Notes: generated by a model not told the origin, from the letters alone. A stretch of DNA of 64,000 nucleotides from Hymenobacter sp. BT559 (GCF_016427535.1 NZ_JAELXV010000009.1:1-64000), one strand, 5' to 3'. Shown: positions 7,697-16,171, counted from the stretch's first letter. Program-made: numbers and translations.

Positions 7697-8566
7697 ATGG
7701 AATTAAGCCTGCTAGACAGAATCAAACGGCTCGTTATCGTAGCCCTTGTAACGGACGATATCTTAATGGAAACACTGGTGCTAAAGGGTGGTAACGCCCT
7801 AAGCATTGCATATGGAGTAGGCAACCGTGGCTCCGTCGACCTGGATTTTTCAATGGAGCAGGATTTTGAGGATGTGCAACAGACTGTTCAGACTATCGCG
7901 ACCAATCTAGCGGAAACTTTTGCTGCCCACCAATTGCACGCTTTCGATGTGAAAGTGGAAGAAAAGCCTGGAACGATGCCAGTAGCGCTGCGCTCATTTT
8001 GGGGAGGTTACCGGATCAAATTTAAAGTCGCTGACGCGGCTATTTTCGCTCGCTACGGTCATGACCCCAAGCAGCTTCAACGAGCATCTTTAGAATTAGG
8101 TACTGCTGAATTTCGTAGCAAGAGTTTCTCGGTAGATATTAGCCGCTATGAGTATTGTGGTCATAAAGTCGCGCACGAGCTGGATGGACTTACCTATTAT
8201 GTGTATCCGCCCCAGTTGCTGGTATTCGAGAAGGTGCGTGCTATCTGTCAGCAACTGCCCGAATACGCTCTGACTGTTCCTACTCATTATCCACGAGCTC
8301 GGGCTCGCGATTTCTACGACATTTATTCGTTGATGGAAGGATTCGACATCGACGTGGAGAGTGTGGAAAGCCAAGATGTGCTACGGCAGGTATTTGCAGC
8401 TAAGAAAGTGCCGATAGAATTTTTAGGACAGTTGGCTACGACCCAGCACTACCACGAAGTGGACTTTCCAGCAGTGCGCAGCACTGTGACGGACCCCAGC
8501 GGTACTCAGCCATTTGCTTTTTACTTCAATTACGTAGTGTCGCGCTTCGGCCAGTTGCTGCGCTAA
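7697..8566 (+). CDS. AbiEii/AbiGii-type nucleotidyltransferase toxin
   Basis: A 289-residue protein of the AbiEii type IV toxin family, a MNT-like nucleotidyltransferase whose studied members inactivate tRNA or block growth. Visible motifs: LVLKGGNALSIAY (Lys30-Gly-Gly), then GSVDLDFSM with the metal-binding Asp pair at 48 and 50, and late RARDFYDIYSL. I chose the ATG at 7697 because MELSLLDRIKRLVIVAL matches the usual N-terminus; a TTG at 7670 is possible. The cognate antitoxin gene lies head-on at 8563-9441. The two stop codons overlap (8563-8566), unlike the usual antitoxin-toxin operon order. Confidence 0.88.
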   Translation: MELSLLDRIKRLVIVALVTDDILMETLVLKGGNALSIAYGVGNRGSVDLDFSMEQDFEDVQQTVQTIATNLAETFAAHQLHAFDVKVEEKPGTMPVALRSFWGGYRIKFKVADAAIFARYGHDPKQLQRASLELGTAEFRSKSFSVDISRYEYCGHKVAHELDGLTYYVYPPQLLVFEKVRAICQQLPEYALTVPTHYPRARARDFYDIYSLMEGFDIDVESVESQDVLRQVFAAKKVPIEFLGQLATTQHYHEVDFPAVRSTVTDPSGTQPFAFYFNYVVSRFGQLLR

Positions 8567-9441
8567 AATCCTTTTGGGAAGTATAGTCGCCACTCTGGGG
8601 AGTAATCGGTAGCACCCATGTCGTGGGTAAGATAGAAATCTAGTTCCTGTGGTTGTTTTCTGAGCAGTTGCACCTGTGCGGGGCGATAAGTACCAGCCCG
8701 CTCTAGGTAAAACCCGATGGCTTGGTGGTAGGGGTAGCGGTAACCTAACTTAGGCAATAGACTAACTAGTTTGTTGATTGAAACTGTGGAGGCAGCTCGC
8801 CTGTAAGCTTCTACTACTTCGAATACACCTCCTACATAGTCTGGCCGCACAGCCAAGTCAATCAAGGTGCGCTCTAAAGAGGTCAGCGCGATACGGCCCG
8901 CCTGCATGTGCTGCACCTCCACAACGCCCAACCGCCCGGTGAACTTGCCATTGAGCAGGATTAAGGTGTAGTCGCGGTAGCGCGCGTGGGCCTGTGACTG
9001 GCGTTGAGGCCGAGCGAAGGCATCATCTATCGCCTCCTGCGTCAATGAGACATTTGAATCTGGCTTGGGTGACTGCTCCGCATTTACATAAATCTGCTTC
9101 GGTATCTGGTCTGTCAGACCGTGCAGATACAACGCCGAGTAATGTGAGAGGTAAGCCTGAGTGCGTATATGAGTAGCTAATTCAAAGGCAGTAACCACTT
9201 TCCAAGTGTACAAGGTCTTTGTTTCCGTGGGAAAAACGAGGTCCACCTGCTTCATCGCCGTGTGCCGCACTAAAAGCGCAATAAAATCACGGGCTAATAG
9301 GCTTTTTGCCAAACGCCAGAAGCTTCGGTGCTCGGCAAAAATCTTTTCCAAGTCTCGGCGCTGAAACACTGCCTGCTCTAGCGTGTTCAGCAACGCTATA
9401 ATGTCGCTTTGGGCAATTAGAAAGCGGTTTTTGTTAGCCAC
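8563..9441 (-). CDS. AbiEi-family antitoxin
   Basis: A 292-residue antitoxin of the type IV AbiE system and the likely partner of the convergent AbiEii toxin. The N-terminal 75 residues look like a winged helix-turn-helix (FQRRDLEKIFAEHRSFWRLAKSL). The central signature YLSHYSALYLHGLTDQIPKQIYV and the LTSLERTLIDLAVRPDYVGG motif are characteristic of AbiEi-like antitoxins. Studied AbiEi proteins neutralise the toxin and repress their own promoter by binding inverted repeats. A perfect 40-bp palindrome lies between 13 and 53 bases upstream of this start, downstream of a good TTG-N20-TAACTTTG promoter, which fits autoregulation. Confidence 0.88.
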   Translation of the reverse strand: MANKNRFLIAQSDIIALLNTLEQAVFQRRDLEKIFAEHRSFWRLAKSLLARDFIALLVRHTAMKQVDLVFPTETKTLYTWKVVTAFELATHIRTQAYLSHYSALYLHGLTDQIPKQIYVNAEQSPKPDSNVSLTQEAIDDAFARPQRQSQAHARYRDYTLILLNGKFTGRLGVVEVQHMQAGRIALTSLERTLIDLAVRPDYVGGVFEVVEAYRRAASTVSINKLVSLLPKLGYRYPYHQAIGFYLERAGTYRPAQVQLLRKQPQELDFYLTHDMGATDYSPEWRLYFPKGF

Positions 9442-9454
9442 GGTATGTAATTAC

Positions 9455-9494
9455 TGCTATTCGTAGAAGGTACGCGTACCTTCTACGAATAGCA
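9455..9494. promoter_or_regulatory. 40-bp perfect palindrome, putative operator A
   Basis: Every base pairs across the centre at 9474/9475; the arms begin TGCTATTCGTAGAAGG and the centre is GGTACGCGTACC. It starts at the end of the minus-strand -7 box of abiEi, so it covers the transcription start. Its 12-bp core is repeated exactly in the palindrome at 9581-9608, centre to centre 120 bp. Confidence 0.85.
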
Positions 9495-9523
9495 AAGTTA
9501 AAGGTTTTTCTTAACATTGTCAA
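9493..9523 (-). promoter_or_regulatory. Bacteroidota-type promoter for abiEi
   Basis: Read on the minus strand, TTG (9521-9523) is followed after 20 bases by TAACTTTG (9493-9500), matching the -33/-7 pattern TTG and TAnnTTTG of Bacteroidota primary sigma promoters. The -7 box overlaps the edge of the 40-bp palindrome, so a protein bound there would block initiation. Confidence 0.65.
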
Positions 9524-9578
9524 GCGTTTTTATTGATAAGCAGCTAATTGACGAAGAAACTATTTGTAAAATGTTTCG

Positions 9579-9608
9579 TACCTTTGCCGGTACGCGTACC
9601 GGCAAAGG
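9579..9608 (+). promoter_or_regulatory. 28-bp perfect palindrome over -7 box, putative operator B
   Basis: The palindrome 9581-9608 (CCTTTGCCGGTACG and its mirror) shares the core GGTACGCGTACC with operator A. The plus-strand -7 box TACCTTTG (9579-9586) overlaps its left arm. A good -33 box is not evident; TTTG at 9563-9566 is too close. It would control the GHKL ATPase gene that starts at 9671. Confidence 0.75.
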
Positions 9609-9670
9609 TCAGGACTATTTTCGCACCTCGCCAAACAATATATTGGTCGTAACGCGCTTACATCTAAGCT

Positions 9671-11710
9671 ATGACACTGATAAAGACCAACGTAGTTGGG
9701 AAGGTGCGCAATATCCCGTTAAGTCAGGAGAAGGGTATTATGGCCTTGCACGAAGCCATTGTGAACTCACTGCATGCAATTGACGATGCTAAAACGGATG
9801 TAGGAGAGGTGCTTATTGAAGTACGGCGCGACTTTCAAGCAATTCCATTCGCTGAAGGGTTGTCCCCCATCCAGGATATTGTTATCAAAGACAATGGTGT
9901 CGGGTTCAACAACCGAAATTATAAGTCTTTTCGAGAAGCGGAGTCTACTTACAAACTGAAGCGCGGGGGTAAAGGCGTCGGCCGGTTTTTATGGTTGAAG
10001 GTATTTGACCGGGCGGAGGTGCGCTCAGTGTTCCGTAACACTGACCAGAAATTTTACCGGCGAGATTTTGCGTTTGTGCTCAACAACCGGGCACCCTTAG
10101 CGGACGAGCGGACGGTTCCGCTGAGCGTCAACGGGGAGACGCACCCGACCGGCACGACGGTCAAGCTCTGCCAGCTGCAAGATGAGTATGCAGAACGGCT
10201 GTCTTTGCCATTAGGAGAACTGGCTGACCTTATTATCGAGCACCATCTTAATTTTTTGGTGGATGAGAGTTGCCCTCACTTAGTGTTGCGTGAGCAAAAA
10301 GCCGACGGTAGTACTGAGGAGTATGATTTGAACTACCGCTTCCGCCACGAGTTTCTGATTGAGACGGACGCGGATTCTTTCACACTTCACAACTACCCTT
10401 TTGAATTAGCTTTTTTGAAAGTCAAAAGCGGAAGCACAAAGCCGCGTCATGCCATTCTGTATTGTGCGGATAAGCGAGTAGTGACGTCGGAGGCTCTCGC
10501 GGCTATTATTCCCAATTTGAACCAGCCACTTCAACACGAGAATGGTGAGGGCTTTGATTTCTTCACGCTGGTCAGCGGTAGCTACCTAGACCAGCATGTA
10601 AACCGAGAACGTACCAAGCTGGATATTCCCAGCAAGCCTGTGACCAGCCAAGTATTAGGCAAGCCACTGCTGTCATTAGCCGAGATTCAAGAAGAAACTG
10701 TACAGCAAATAAACCAGCAACTCGATGGCTATCTGACGGAGGTGCGACGCGAAAAGCAGCAGTATTTGCAGCATTATGTCAATACCCAAGCCCCGCAGTA
10801 TCGGACGCTGCTCAAATATCCGCATCTGATTGACCGCATCAAACCGGGGCTGTCGGACGATAAGCTAGATATTGAGCTTTACAAGGCACGCAATGAACTT
10901 GTCCTTGAGTCAAAAATTGAGTTGAATAACATTGTGGCCGCACAATCGGACGCCTTGCCGGGCAGTGAGGCCTACACGGAGAACTTTACCCACCTGCTGA
11001 GTAAAATAACGGATACAGGCCAGGCCAGCCTAGTCGATTATGTGCTGCATCGAAAGATGATTTTGCGGCTATTTGAAAGCGTGCTAACCCGTGATAATGA
11101 GGGTAATTATGCGCTGGAAAAACAGATTCACAAAATTGTCTTTCCAATGCAGAAGACATCGGATGAGGTAGACTATGAAGACCATAATCTATGGCTCATT
11201 GACGAGCGCTTGGCCTATCACCGATTTCTACAGTCGGATAAGCCCTTGAATGAAGGAGATAAAAGTTCTCCCCGACCAGATATCCTGCTTAGCTTCGATA
11301 AAGCCTTGCTGTACACCGATGCACGAGCAGCACCTTATGATGCCTTCACCATCATTGAGTTCAAACGCCCGATGCGGAAGGAGTATACCGACGAAAGTGA
11401 CCCAGTGCGTCAAGTGCTAGGATACATTGATGATATCCGGGCCGGCGATGCCCGTACGGAAGACGGGCGACCAATTATACCAACCAAGTCCTGCAAGTTT
11501 TACTGTTATATCATCTGCGACTTAACTAAAAACATTCACAAACAAGCTCGTTTGGCTACATTGACTTTAACTCCAGATGAGGCCGGCTACTTTGGATTTA
11601 ACCCTAATTACAATGCGTACATTGAAATTATCTCTTTTGACAAATTAGTGGGCGATTCGAAGCAACGAAATCAGATTCTATTCGATAAGCTAGGAATTAC
11701 GCAAGTTTAA
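9671..11710 (+). CDS. GHKL ATPase with C-terminal PD-(D/E)xK-like region
   Basis: A 679-residue protein. The N-terminal GHKL (Hsp90/MutL/gyrase-type) ATP-binding fold shows the N box HEAIVNS (Glu28, Asn32), the G1 box DNGVGF (74-79) and the G2 lid GGKGVGRF (99-106). A middle region (about 200-360) may be a transducer-like beta domain. Helices rich in Gln/Glu follow (330-370). The C-terminal part has RPDILLSF (Asp537) and 26 residues later IIEFKRP (Glu563-x-Lys565), a PD-(D/E)xK nuclease pattern. By analogy it may be an ATP-gated clamp nuclease, as in GHKL defence proteins. The promoter palindrome is shared with divergent abiEi. No named family recognised. Confidence 0.8.
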   Translation: MTLIKTNVVGKVRNIPLSQEKGIMALHEAIVNSLHAIDDAKTDVGEVLIEVRRDFQAIPFAEGLSPIQDIVIKDNGVGFNNRNYKSFREAESTYKLKRGGKGVGRFLWLKVFDRAEVRSVFRNTDQKFYRRDFAFVLNNRAPLADERTVPLSVNGETHPTGTTVKLCQLQDEYAERLSLPLGELADLIIEHHLNFLVDESCPHLVLREQKADGSTEEYDLNYRFRHEFLIETDADSFTLHNYPFELAFLKVKSGSTKPRHAILYCADKRVVTSEALAAIIPNLNQPLQHENGEGFDFFTLVSGSYLDQHVNRERTKLDIPSKPVTSQVLGKPLLSLAEIQEETVQQINQQLDGYLTEVRREKQQYLQHYVNTQAPQYRTLLKYPHLIDRIKPGLSDDKLDIELYKARNELVLESKIELNNIVAAQSDALPGSEAYTENFTHLLSKITDTGQASLVDYVLHRKMILRLFESVLTRDNEGNYALEKQIHKIVFPMQKTSDEVDYEDHNLWLIDERLAYHRFLQSDKPLNEGDKSSPRPDILLSFDKALLYTDARAAPYDAFTIIEFKRPMRKEYTDESDPVRQVLGYIDDIRAGDARTEDGRPIIPTKSCKFYCYIICDLTKNIHKQARLATLTLTPDEAGYFGFNPNYNAYIEIISFDKLVGDSKQRNQILFDKLGITQV

Positions 11711-11900
11711 GCATAATAGGGTAGGTCCGAACTAGGCAAAGTCAGTCGCTGAAATAGCGAAACCCTTACCGCAATTTTTTCCCTGTTGTGACGAGAATCT
11801 TACCAAGCACATCAGTGGCCCCAATCAAGAGTCCATTCGGGCAACTTTAGAAACGGGTTGTTACCGCCTTGTACTTATAGCTACCAAAGTAGGGTAAGCT
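11711..11900. other. Intergenic region between convergent genes
   Basis: No gene or clear hairpin terminator seen between the GHKL gene and the minus-strand small gene. It marks the boundary between the defence-like island and the metal-efflux operon. Confidence 0.4.
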
Positions 11901-12170
11901 TTAATGGCTCGCCTCCCAGTAGGCAAAGGCTATAGGAGAAAGTTGTTTCAGCAGGTAAGCCGCTAGTGGCTGGCCACGTTGCTCTAGTACGTAGCGGCGA
12001 AAGGGCAGCAAGTCACGATTAGATTCGAAGCCGGTAGCAGCCACTGCCAACTGAGCTTTAGAAGGTAGGTGGGACAGAAAGGCATTAAACTCGGCGGCCG
12101 TTAGGTCCGATTTAGAAAGCTGCTGATAGTACCCCGCTTCAGTCTGAGCAATTTCTTCCGGTAGCGTCAT
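11901..12170 (-). CDS. Small hypothetical protein
   Basis: About 89 residues from the internal ATG (MTLPEEIAQTEAGYYQQL); an upstream ATG at 12194 would add 8 residues. Helical and soluble, with LTAAEFNAFLSHLPSKAQ and a tail FRRYVLEQRGQPLAAYL. No metal-binding residues cluster here. It is the last gene of the minus-strand zinc-type operon but separated by 150 bases from the previous one. Family not recognised. Confidence 0.5.
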   Translation of the reverse strand: MTLPEEIAQTEAGYYQQLSKSDLTAAEFNAFLSHLPSKAQLAVAATGFESNRDLLPFRRYVLEQRGQPLAAYLLKQLSPIAFAYWEASH

Positions 12171-12323
12171 GGGGAAAATGGCTGATGAAAGCACAAAAAG
12201 GCCAGTTCCGGCAACAGAGCTGGTCTTCTAAGACAATAGAGCTAGCTGCCGGTCTGCTCGTGCGCGTACGATAGCTCTTTGTCACCGTGCTCGGTTATGC
12301 AGGTGAAACCCAATAATTAGGTA

Positions 12324-12590
12324 CTAGGGCAGCGTAGTACTGACCACGTGGCTGCGGTCTGCGGGTTCCCCTTGCTGGGTTTCGTAATGCACGTAGTACG
12401 CCAGCAGGGTGCTGGGAGCAAATACATCGGTATCGAGAAATGGCGAGCGGGTATTCACAGCCACGCGCTGCCAGGGCGCACCTTCGCCTCCCGCACGTCG
12501 GAAGACGTGGGCCACTTCTAAGAACTCCTTAGAGAAGGTCAACTGACGACCCATAGATGTCAGGGTTATGTCGATATTGGTGGTGTGCAT
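12324..12590 (-). CDS. Small hypothetical protein
   Basis: An 88-residue protein of beta-rich character (NIDITLTSMGRQLTFSKEFLEVAHVF, then WQRVAVNTRSPFLDTDVFAPSTLL). No signal peptide and no Cys. It starts 26 bases after the stop of the ZIP-like transporter gene, so it probably belongs to the same operon. I do not recognise it and see no metal-binding motif. Confidence 0.5.
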   Translation of the reverse strand: MHTTNIDITLTSMGRQLTFSKEFLEVAHVFRRAGGEGAPWQRVAVNTRSPFLDTDVFAPSTLLAYYVHYETQQGEPADRSHVVSTTLP

Positions 12591-12616
12591 CAGCAGGAAA
12601 AGCGAGAGTAAGGCTA

Positions 12617-13396
12617 CTAAGCAACCATGCCCAGCAGCAGGAACAAGAGAAAGCCCACAAAAAAAGCTAGCGTAAGCAGTGGCGTTTCGGTCTCCTCGTG
12701 CGCCTCCGTAAGTAGCTCCTCGGTAACCAGAAAGAGTAACGCTGCCAGGCCAAAGGAAAGCACAATTTCGAGCAAGTTACCGGTAGCGCCGCGCAATACG
12801 GTGTTCCCGATACCGGCCCCTAGAAGCAGCATTAGGGAGGTGCCCGCCACGATGGCCACGGCTCGCCCCTTACTATGCCCGCCGTCGCGCAGCTCCACGG
12901 CTGTGGCTAAGCCTAGCGAGAGTAACTCGATAGTCAGGGCGATAGCCAGCAGAGTACCTTCCTTCGCGCCGGCCGCAAAGCCAATTCCCAGCAGCAGCCC
13001 ATCAATAAGAATATCGATGCCAATAGCTACCAGCAGGCCCCACGGTAGTGGTGACGCGTTTGACGTAGTAGCTGCTGTTTCAGAGGTTGCTTCCTGCTGC
13101 TTTTCGAGGCGCTGGGTAAAGTAGCGCAGGCCGAGCATCGTAGCCACGCCCAGGCCAAAACCAATAGCCACTTCGTAGGGGGCATGGTGCTGCACGATGT
13201 CAGGCAGTAGTTCGACAGCTACCACGGAGAAGATAACACCCGCCGCGAAGTGAAGAATGGCACTCCGCAGCTTGGGGCCGGGGGCCCGCCACACGGCCAG
13301 CGCCGCGCCGGCAATCATGACAATAGCCGGCAGCAGCGAGAAGCCTAATAAGGTTGTCCAGGGGGGCGAAACCGCCGTAGGAATAGTCAGGAGCAT
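12617..13396 (-). CDS. ZIP-family metal permease-like protein
   Basis: A 259-residue inner-membrane protein with about eight hydrophobic segments. The family marks are LHFAAGVIFSVVAVELLPDI in the third segment and, after a polar cytoplasmic loop (about 98-120), IGIDILIDGLLLGIGFAAG and IELLSLGLATAVEL, which correspond to the metal-binding fourth and fifth helices of ZIP transporters. The usual His of helix 4 is replaced by Asp (DILIDG), so substrate and direction are uncertain. It starts 4 bases after the P-type ATPase stop. ZIP proteins normally import, so its place beside efflux genes suggests a balancing role or an unusual exporter. Confidence 0.8.
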   Translation of the reverse strand: MLLTIPTAVSPPWTTLLGFSLLPAIVMIAGAALAVWRAPGPKLRSAILHFAAGVIFSVVAVELLPDIVQHHAPYEVAIGFGLGVATMLGLRYFTQRLEKQQEATSETAATTSNASPLPWGLLVAIGIDILIDGLLLGIGFAAGAKEGTLLAIALTIELLSLGLATAVELRDGGHSKGRAVAIVAGTSLMLLLGAGIGNTVLRGATGNLLEIVLSFGLAALLFLVTEELLTEAHEETETPLLTLAFFVGFLLFLLLGMVA

Positions 13397-13400
13397 GGAA

Positions 13401-15515
13401 TTAGAATTTCATGCGCTGGATGCGCACCGCGTTGAGAATGGCCAGCAGGGCTACCCCCACATCGGCAAAGACGGCTTCCCACATGGTGGCCAGCCCCCCC
13501 GCGCCCAAGGCCAGGACAATGGCCTTTACGGCAAAAGCCAGCCAGATATTCTGCCACACCACGTTATGCGTGGCGCGGGCGATGCGGCGGGCCGTGGCAA
13601 TCTTGCTGGGGTGGTCGGTCTGAATAACCACGTCGGCGGTTTCGATGGTGGCATCCGAGCCCAGGCCGCCCATCGCGATACCCACGTCGGCCAGCGCTAC
13701 TACGGGTGCATCGTTTACTCCGTCGCCCACGAAGGCCAGCTTGCGGCCCTCCGTTAGGTACTGCTGCACGTACCGGGCCTTGTCTTCGGGCAACAGGCCA
13801 CCGTGCGCTTCGGTGATGCCCAGCTCCTTGGCCACGCGCTGCACGATGCTGTCCTTATCGCCCGAGAGCATGACGAGCTTGGTGATGCCGTCGGCTTTCA
13901 GCTCCCGGACGGCCTGGGCCGCGTCTTCCTTGGGGGCGTCGGCCACGGTGAGGTAGCCGGCGTACTCGCCGTCAAGAGCGGCCACCACGATGCTGTCGGC
14001 TACCTGGTCTACTTCGGCCGGGTACACGACGTTGAACTTGCTTAGCAGCTTGGTATTACCAGCCAGCACGTCTCGGCCGTCCACCCGGCCGCGCAGGCCG
14101 TGGCCGGCAATTTCCTCCACGTTTTCCACGCCCACGCCCGCTGCTGCCTCCCCGACGTGGGCGACGACGGCGCGGGCGATGGGGTGGGTAGACTTCGTTT
14201 CCAGGGCTCCGACCAGCCGCAGCAGTTGCGCGGGCTCGGTGCCAGGGGCAGACTGCACTTGTTGCACGGCAAATACACCTTTGGTCAGCGTGCCGGTCTT
14301 GTCCATCACGATGGTATCAATCTCGCGCAGCACATCCAGAAAGTTGGAGCCCTTGAAGAGAATGCCCGCTTTGGAGGCGGCCCCGATGCCGCCGAAGTAG
14401 CCCAGCGGAATGCTAACGACCAGCGCGCAGGGGCAGGAAATGACCAGAAATACCAGCGCCCGGTAGAGCCAGTCGCGGAATACGTAGTCGTGCACCACCA
14501 GCAGCGGCACCAGCACCAGCAGCGTGGCCAGCCCCACCACGATGGGCGTGTAGACTTTGGCAAACTTGGTGATGAACTGCTGGGTCTTAGCCTTACGGCC
14601 CACCGCGTCCTGCACCATTGCCAGAATCTTGCTGAGCTTGGTGTCCTGAAAGCCTGCTGTGACGGTCACCCGCACCAGGCTTTCGAGGTTAATCATGCCC
14701 GCCAGCACGGCGTCGCCCGGCTGCTTGGTTTGCGGGGCCGACTCGCCGGTCAGGGCGGCCGTGTTGAAGCTGGCCGCCGTCGCGTTCAGCGTGCCATCCA
14801 GGGCTACTTTCTCGCCGGGCCTGATTTCCATGACGTCGCCCACCTGCACGGCTTTGGGGTCGAGGACCTGATTCTGCCCGTTGCGCACTATCGTCACTTC
14901 GGTGGCCTGAATTTCGAGCAGCGCCTTGATGCTGCGCTTGGCCCGGTTCACGGCCGCGTCCTGAAACAGCTCGCCCACGGTGTAGAAGAGCATGACGGCC
15001 ACTCCTTCCGGGTACTCCCCAATGGCAAATGCGCCGATGGTAGCGAGGCTCATCAGCAGAAACTCATTGAAGACGTTGCCGCTGGGGATGCTGAGCACGG
15101 CGGCCTTCACCACGTTCCAGCCCACCAGTACGAAAGCCAGCCCGTACCATACCGGCCGCACGTAGCCGGTAAAGAAGCTCACCTGGAAGTGGTCCAGCGC
15201 CAGGCCAACCAGTAGCAGCACCAGGCTGATGCCGGGCAAAAGGTAGGGGTTGGCGCTGGCTGGGCCGTGGTCATGGTCGTGCTCATCCTCGTCTGACTCG
15301 CCCGGCTCATGGGAATGCCCAGCATGGCTATGGTCGTGCCCCGCCGGCTTGCCCTCAACGGGGGCATGGTCATGGCCGGCTACGTCGTGGCCCTGGGGCT
15401 CGACCGCGGCTTGGGGGGTGAGCTGCTCGCGATTGAGCGCGCCCACGTTGTCGAGGTTCACCTGCTTAGCAGTGTTCAGCTCCTCGTTGGTATTGGATGA
15501 AGTAGGGTCAGGCAT
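13401..15515 (-). CDS. Zn/Cd/Pb-translocating P1B-type ATPase
   Basis: A 704-residue heavy-metal ATPase. The first 95 residues form a His/Asp/Glu-rich tail (for example HDHSHAGHSHEPGESDEDEH) in place of an HMA domain. Then come the membrane helices, the actuator motif LTGESAPQ, the ion-binding SCPCALVVSIP, the phosphorylation site DKTGTLTKG, the nucleotide site THPIARA and the hinge GDGVNDAPVVALADVGIAMG. The last helix carries DVGVALLAILNAVR, whose Asp marks the Zn/Cd/Pb subgroup rather than copper. It exports divalent cations from cytosol to periplasm, where the CzcAB genes upstream can take over. Confidence 0.95.
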   Translation of the reverse strand: MPDPTSSNTNEELNTAKQVNLDNVGALNREQLTPQAAVEPQGHDVAGHDHAPVEGKPAGHDHSHAGHSHEPGESDEDEHDHDHGPASANPYLLPGISLVLLLVGLALDHFQVSFFTGYVRPVWYGLAFVLVGWNVVKAAVLSIPSGNVFNEFLLMSLATIGAFAIGEYPEGVAVMLFYTVGELFQDAAVNRAKRSIKALLEIQATEVTIVRNGQNQVLDPKAVQVGDVMEIRPGEKVALDGTLNATAASFNTAALTGESAPQTKQPGDAVLAGMINLESLVRVTVTAGFQDTKLSKILAMVQDAVGRKAKTQQFITKFAKVYTPIVVGLATLLVLVPLLVVHDYVFRDWLYRALVFLVISCPCALVVSIPLGYFGGIGAASKAGILFKGSNFLDVLREIDTIVMDKTGTLTKGVFAVQQVQSAPGTEPAQLLRLVGALETKSTHPIARAVVAHVGEAAAGVGVENVEEIAGHGLRGRVDGRDVLAGNTKLLSKFNVVYPAEVDQVADSIVVAALDGEYAGYLTVADAPKEDAAQAVRELKADGITKLVMLSGDKDSIVQRVAKELGITEAHGGLLPEDKARYVQQYLTEGRKLAFVGDGVNDAPVVALADVGIAMGGLGSDATIETADVVIQTDHPSKIATARRIARATHNVVWQNIWLAFAVKAIVLALGAGGLATMWEAVFADVGVALLAILNAVRIQRMKF

Positions 15516-15562
15516 TATAGTAGCTACCAGGATGTTAAAAGAAGGGAAAGGCCGCGGCTAGG

Positions 15563-16171
15563 CTACCATTCCACGAAGAAGCCGGCAATGCCTACCCCCA
15601 CGAGTACCGCCCCCGTCAGGCGACGCTCGTAGCGGGCAATGCCGGCCAGCGGCAGGTGGTGCAGGCCCCGAAAGGCCACGGCGACCAGTGCGCACATGGC
15701 CGCCACGGAGGCTACCAGGTACACGGCCATCAGCAGCACCAGCACGGCCGGTCCCCGCGTGCCGGCCGTTAGAAAAAAGGTTTGCACTTCCAGGCAGGGG
15801 GCCAAAAACATGGTCAGCGCCAAGCCGAGCACGAAATGCTTACCCCGACGCGAGGGGGTAGCCGGGTCGGGGTGCGTGTGGCCGGGACCCGACAGCGCGT
15901 AGAGCAACCCAATGCCGATAAGCAGCGTCGGTGCCGCCCAGCTGGCCACTTGCGCAAAGCGGCCTGACAGCCGCCAGCCCAGTAGACCCAGGGCTAGGCC
16001 CAGCAGTACGGTACTCAGGACGTGCGCTAGGCCGGCCATTGCCGTCAGCCCCACGGCCCGGCGCAGAGGCCAGCGCTCGGCCCGCGCCACGGCCAGCACC
16101 GGCGCCCAGTGGTTGGGAATAGCGGCGTGCAGCAGGCTAAGTAGCAGGGTACCGGTGAGCAGTTCGAGCAT
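15563..16171 (-). CDS. NicO/RcnA-like membrane protein, putative metal exporter
   Basis: About 202 residues from ATG 16171; an ORF start at 16279 would add 36 residues that overlap the upstream ynfA gene. Six hydrophobic segments are evident. The first helix pair holds SLLHAAIPNHWAPVLAVARA and a later GLAHVLSTVLLG, a His-containing pattern seen in the NicO/RcnA/UreJ group of nickel-cobalt carriers. A cytoplasmic His/Pro loop (GHTHPDP) and LALTMFLAPCLEVQTFF follow. It lies 8 bases after ynfA and 47 before the P-type ATPase, so it belongs to the zinc-type operon. Function is inferred from topology and context. Confidence 0.65.
   Translation of the reverse strand: MLELLTGTLLLSLLHAAIPNHWAPVLAVARAERWPLRRAVGLTAMAGLAHVLSTVLLGLALGLLGWRLSGRFAQVASWAAPTLLIGIGLLYALSGPGHTHPDPATPSRRGKHFVLGLALTMFLAPCLEVQTFFLTAGTRGPAVLVLLMAVYLVASVAAMCALVAVAFRGLHHLPLAGIARYERRLTGAVLVGVGIAGFFVEW

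Noticed and set aside
9517..9783. An 88-codon plus-strand frame covering operator B and the GHKL start
   Set aside because: It runs through the palindrome and the -7 box and overlaps the GHKL gene in another frame; the GHKL frame has full ATPase motifs.
14100..15215. A 371-codon plus-strand frame opposite the Zn/Cd ATPase
   Set aside because: Antisense shadow of a gene with all P-type ATPase motifs.
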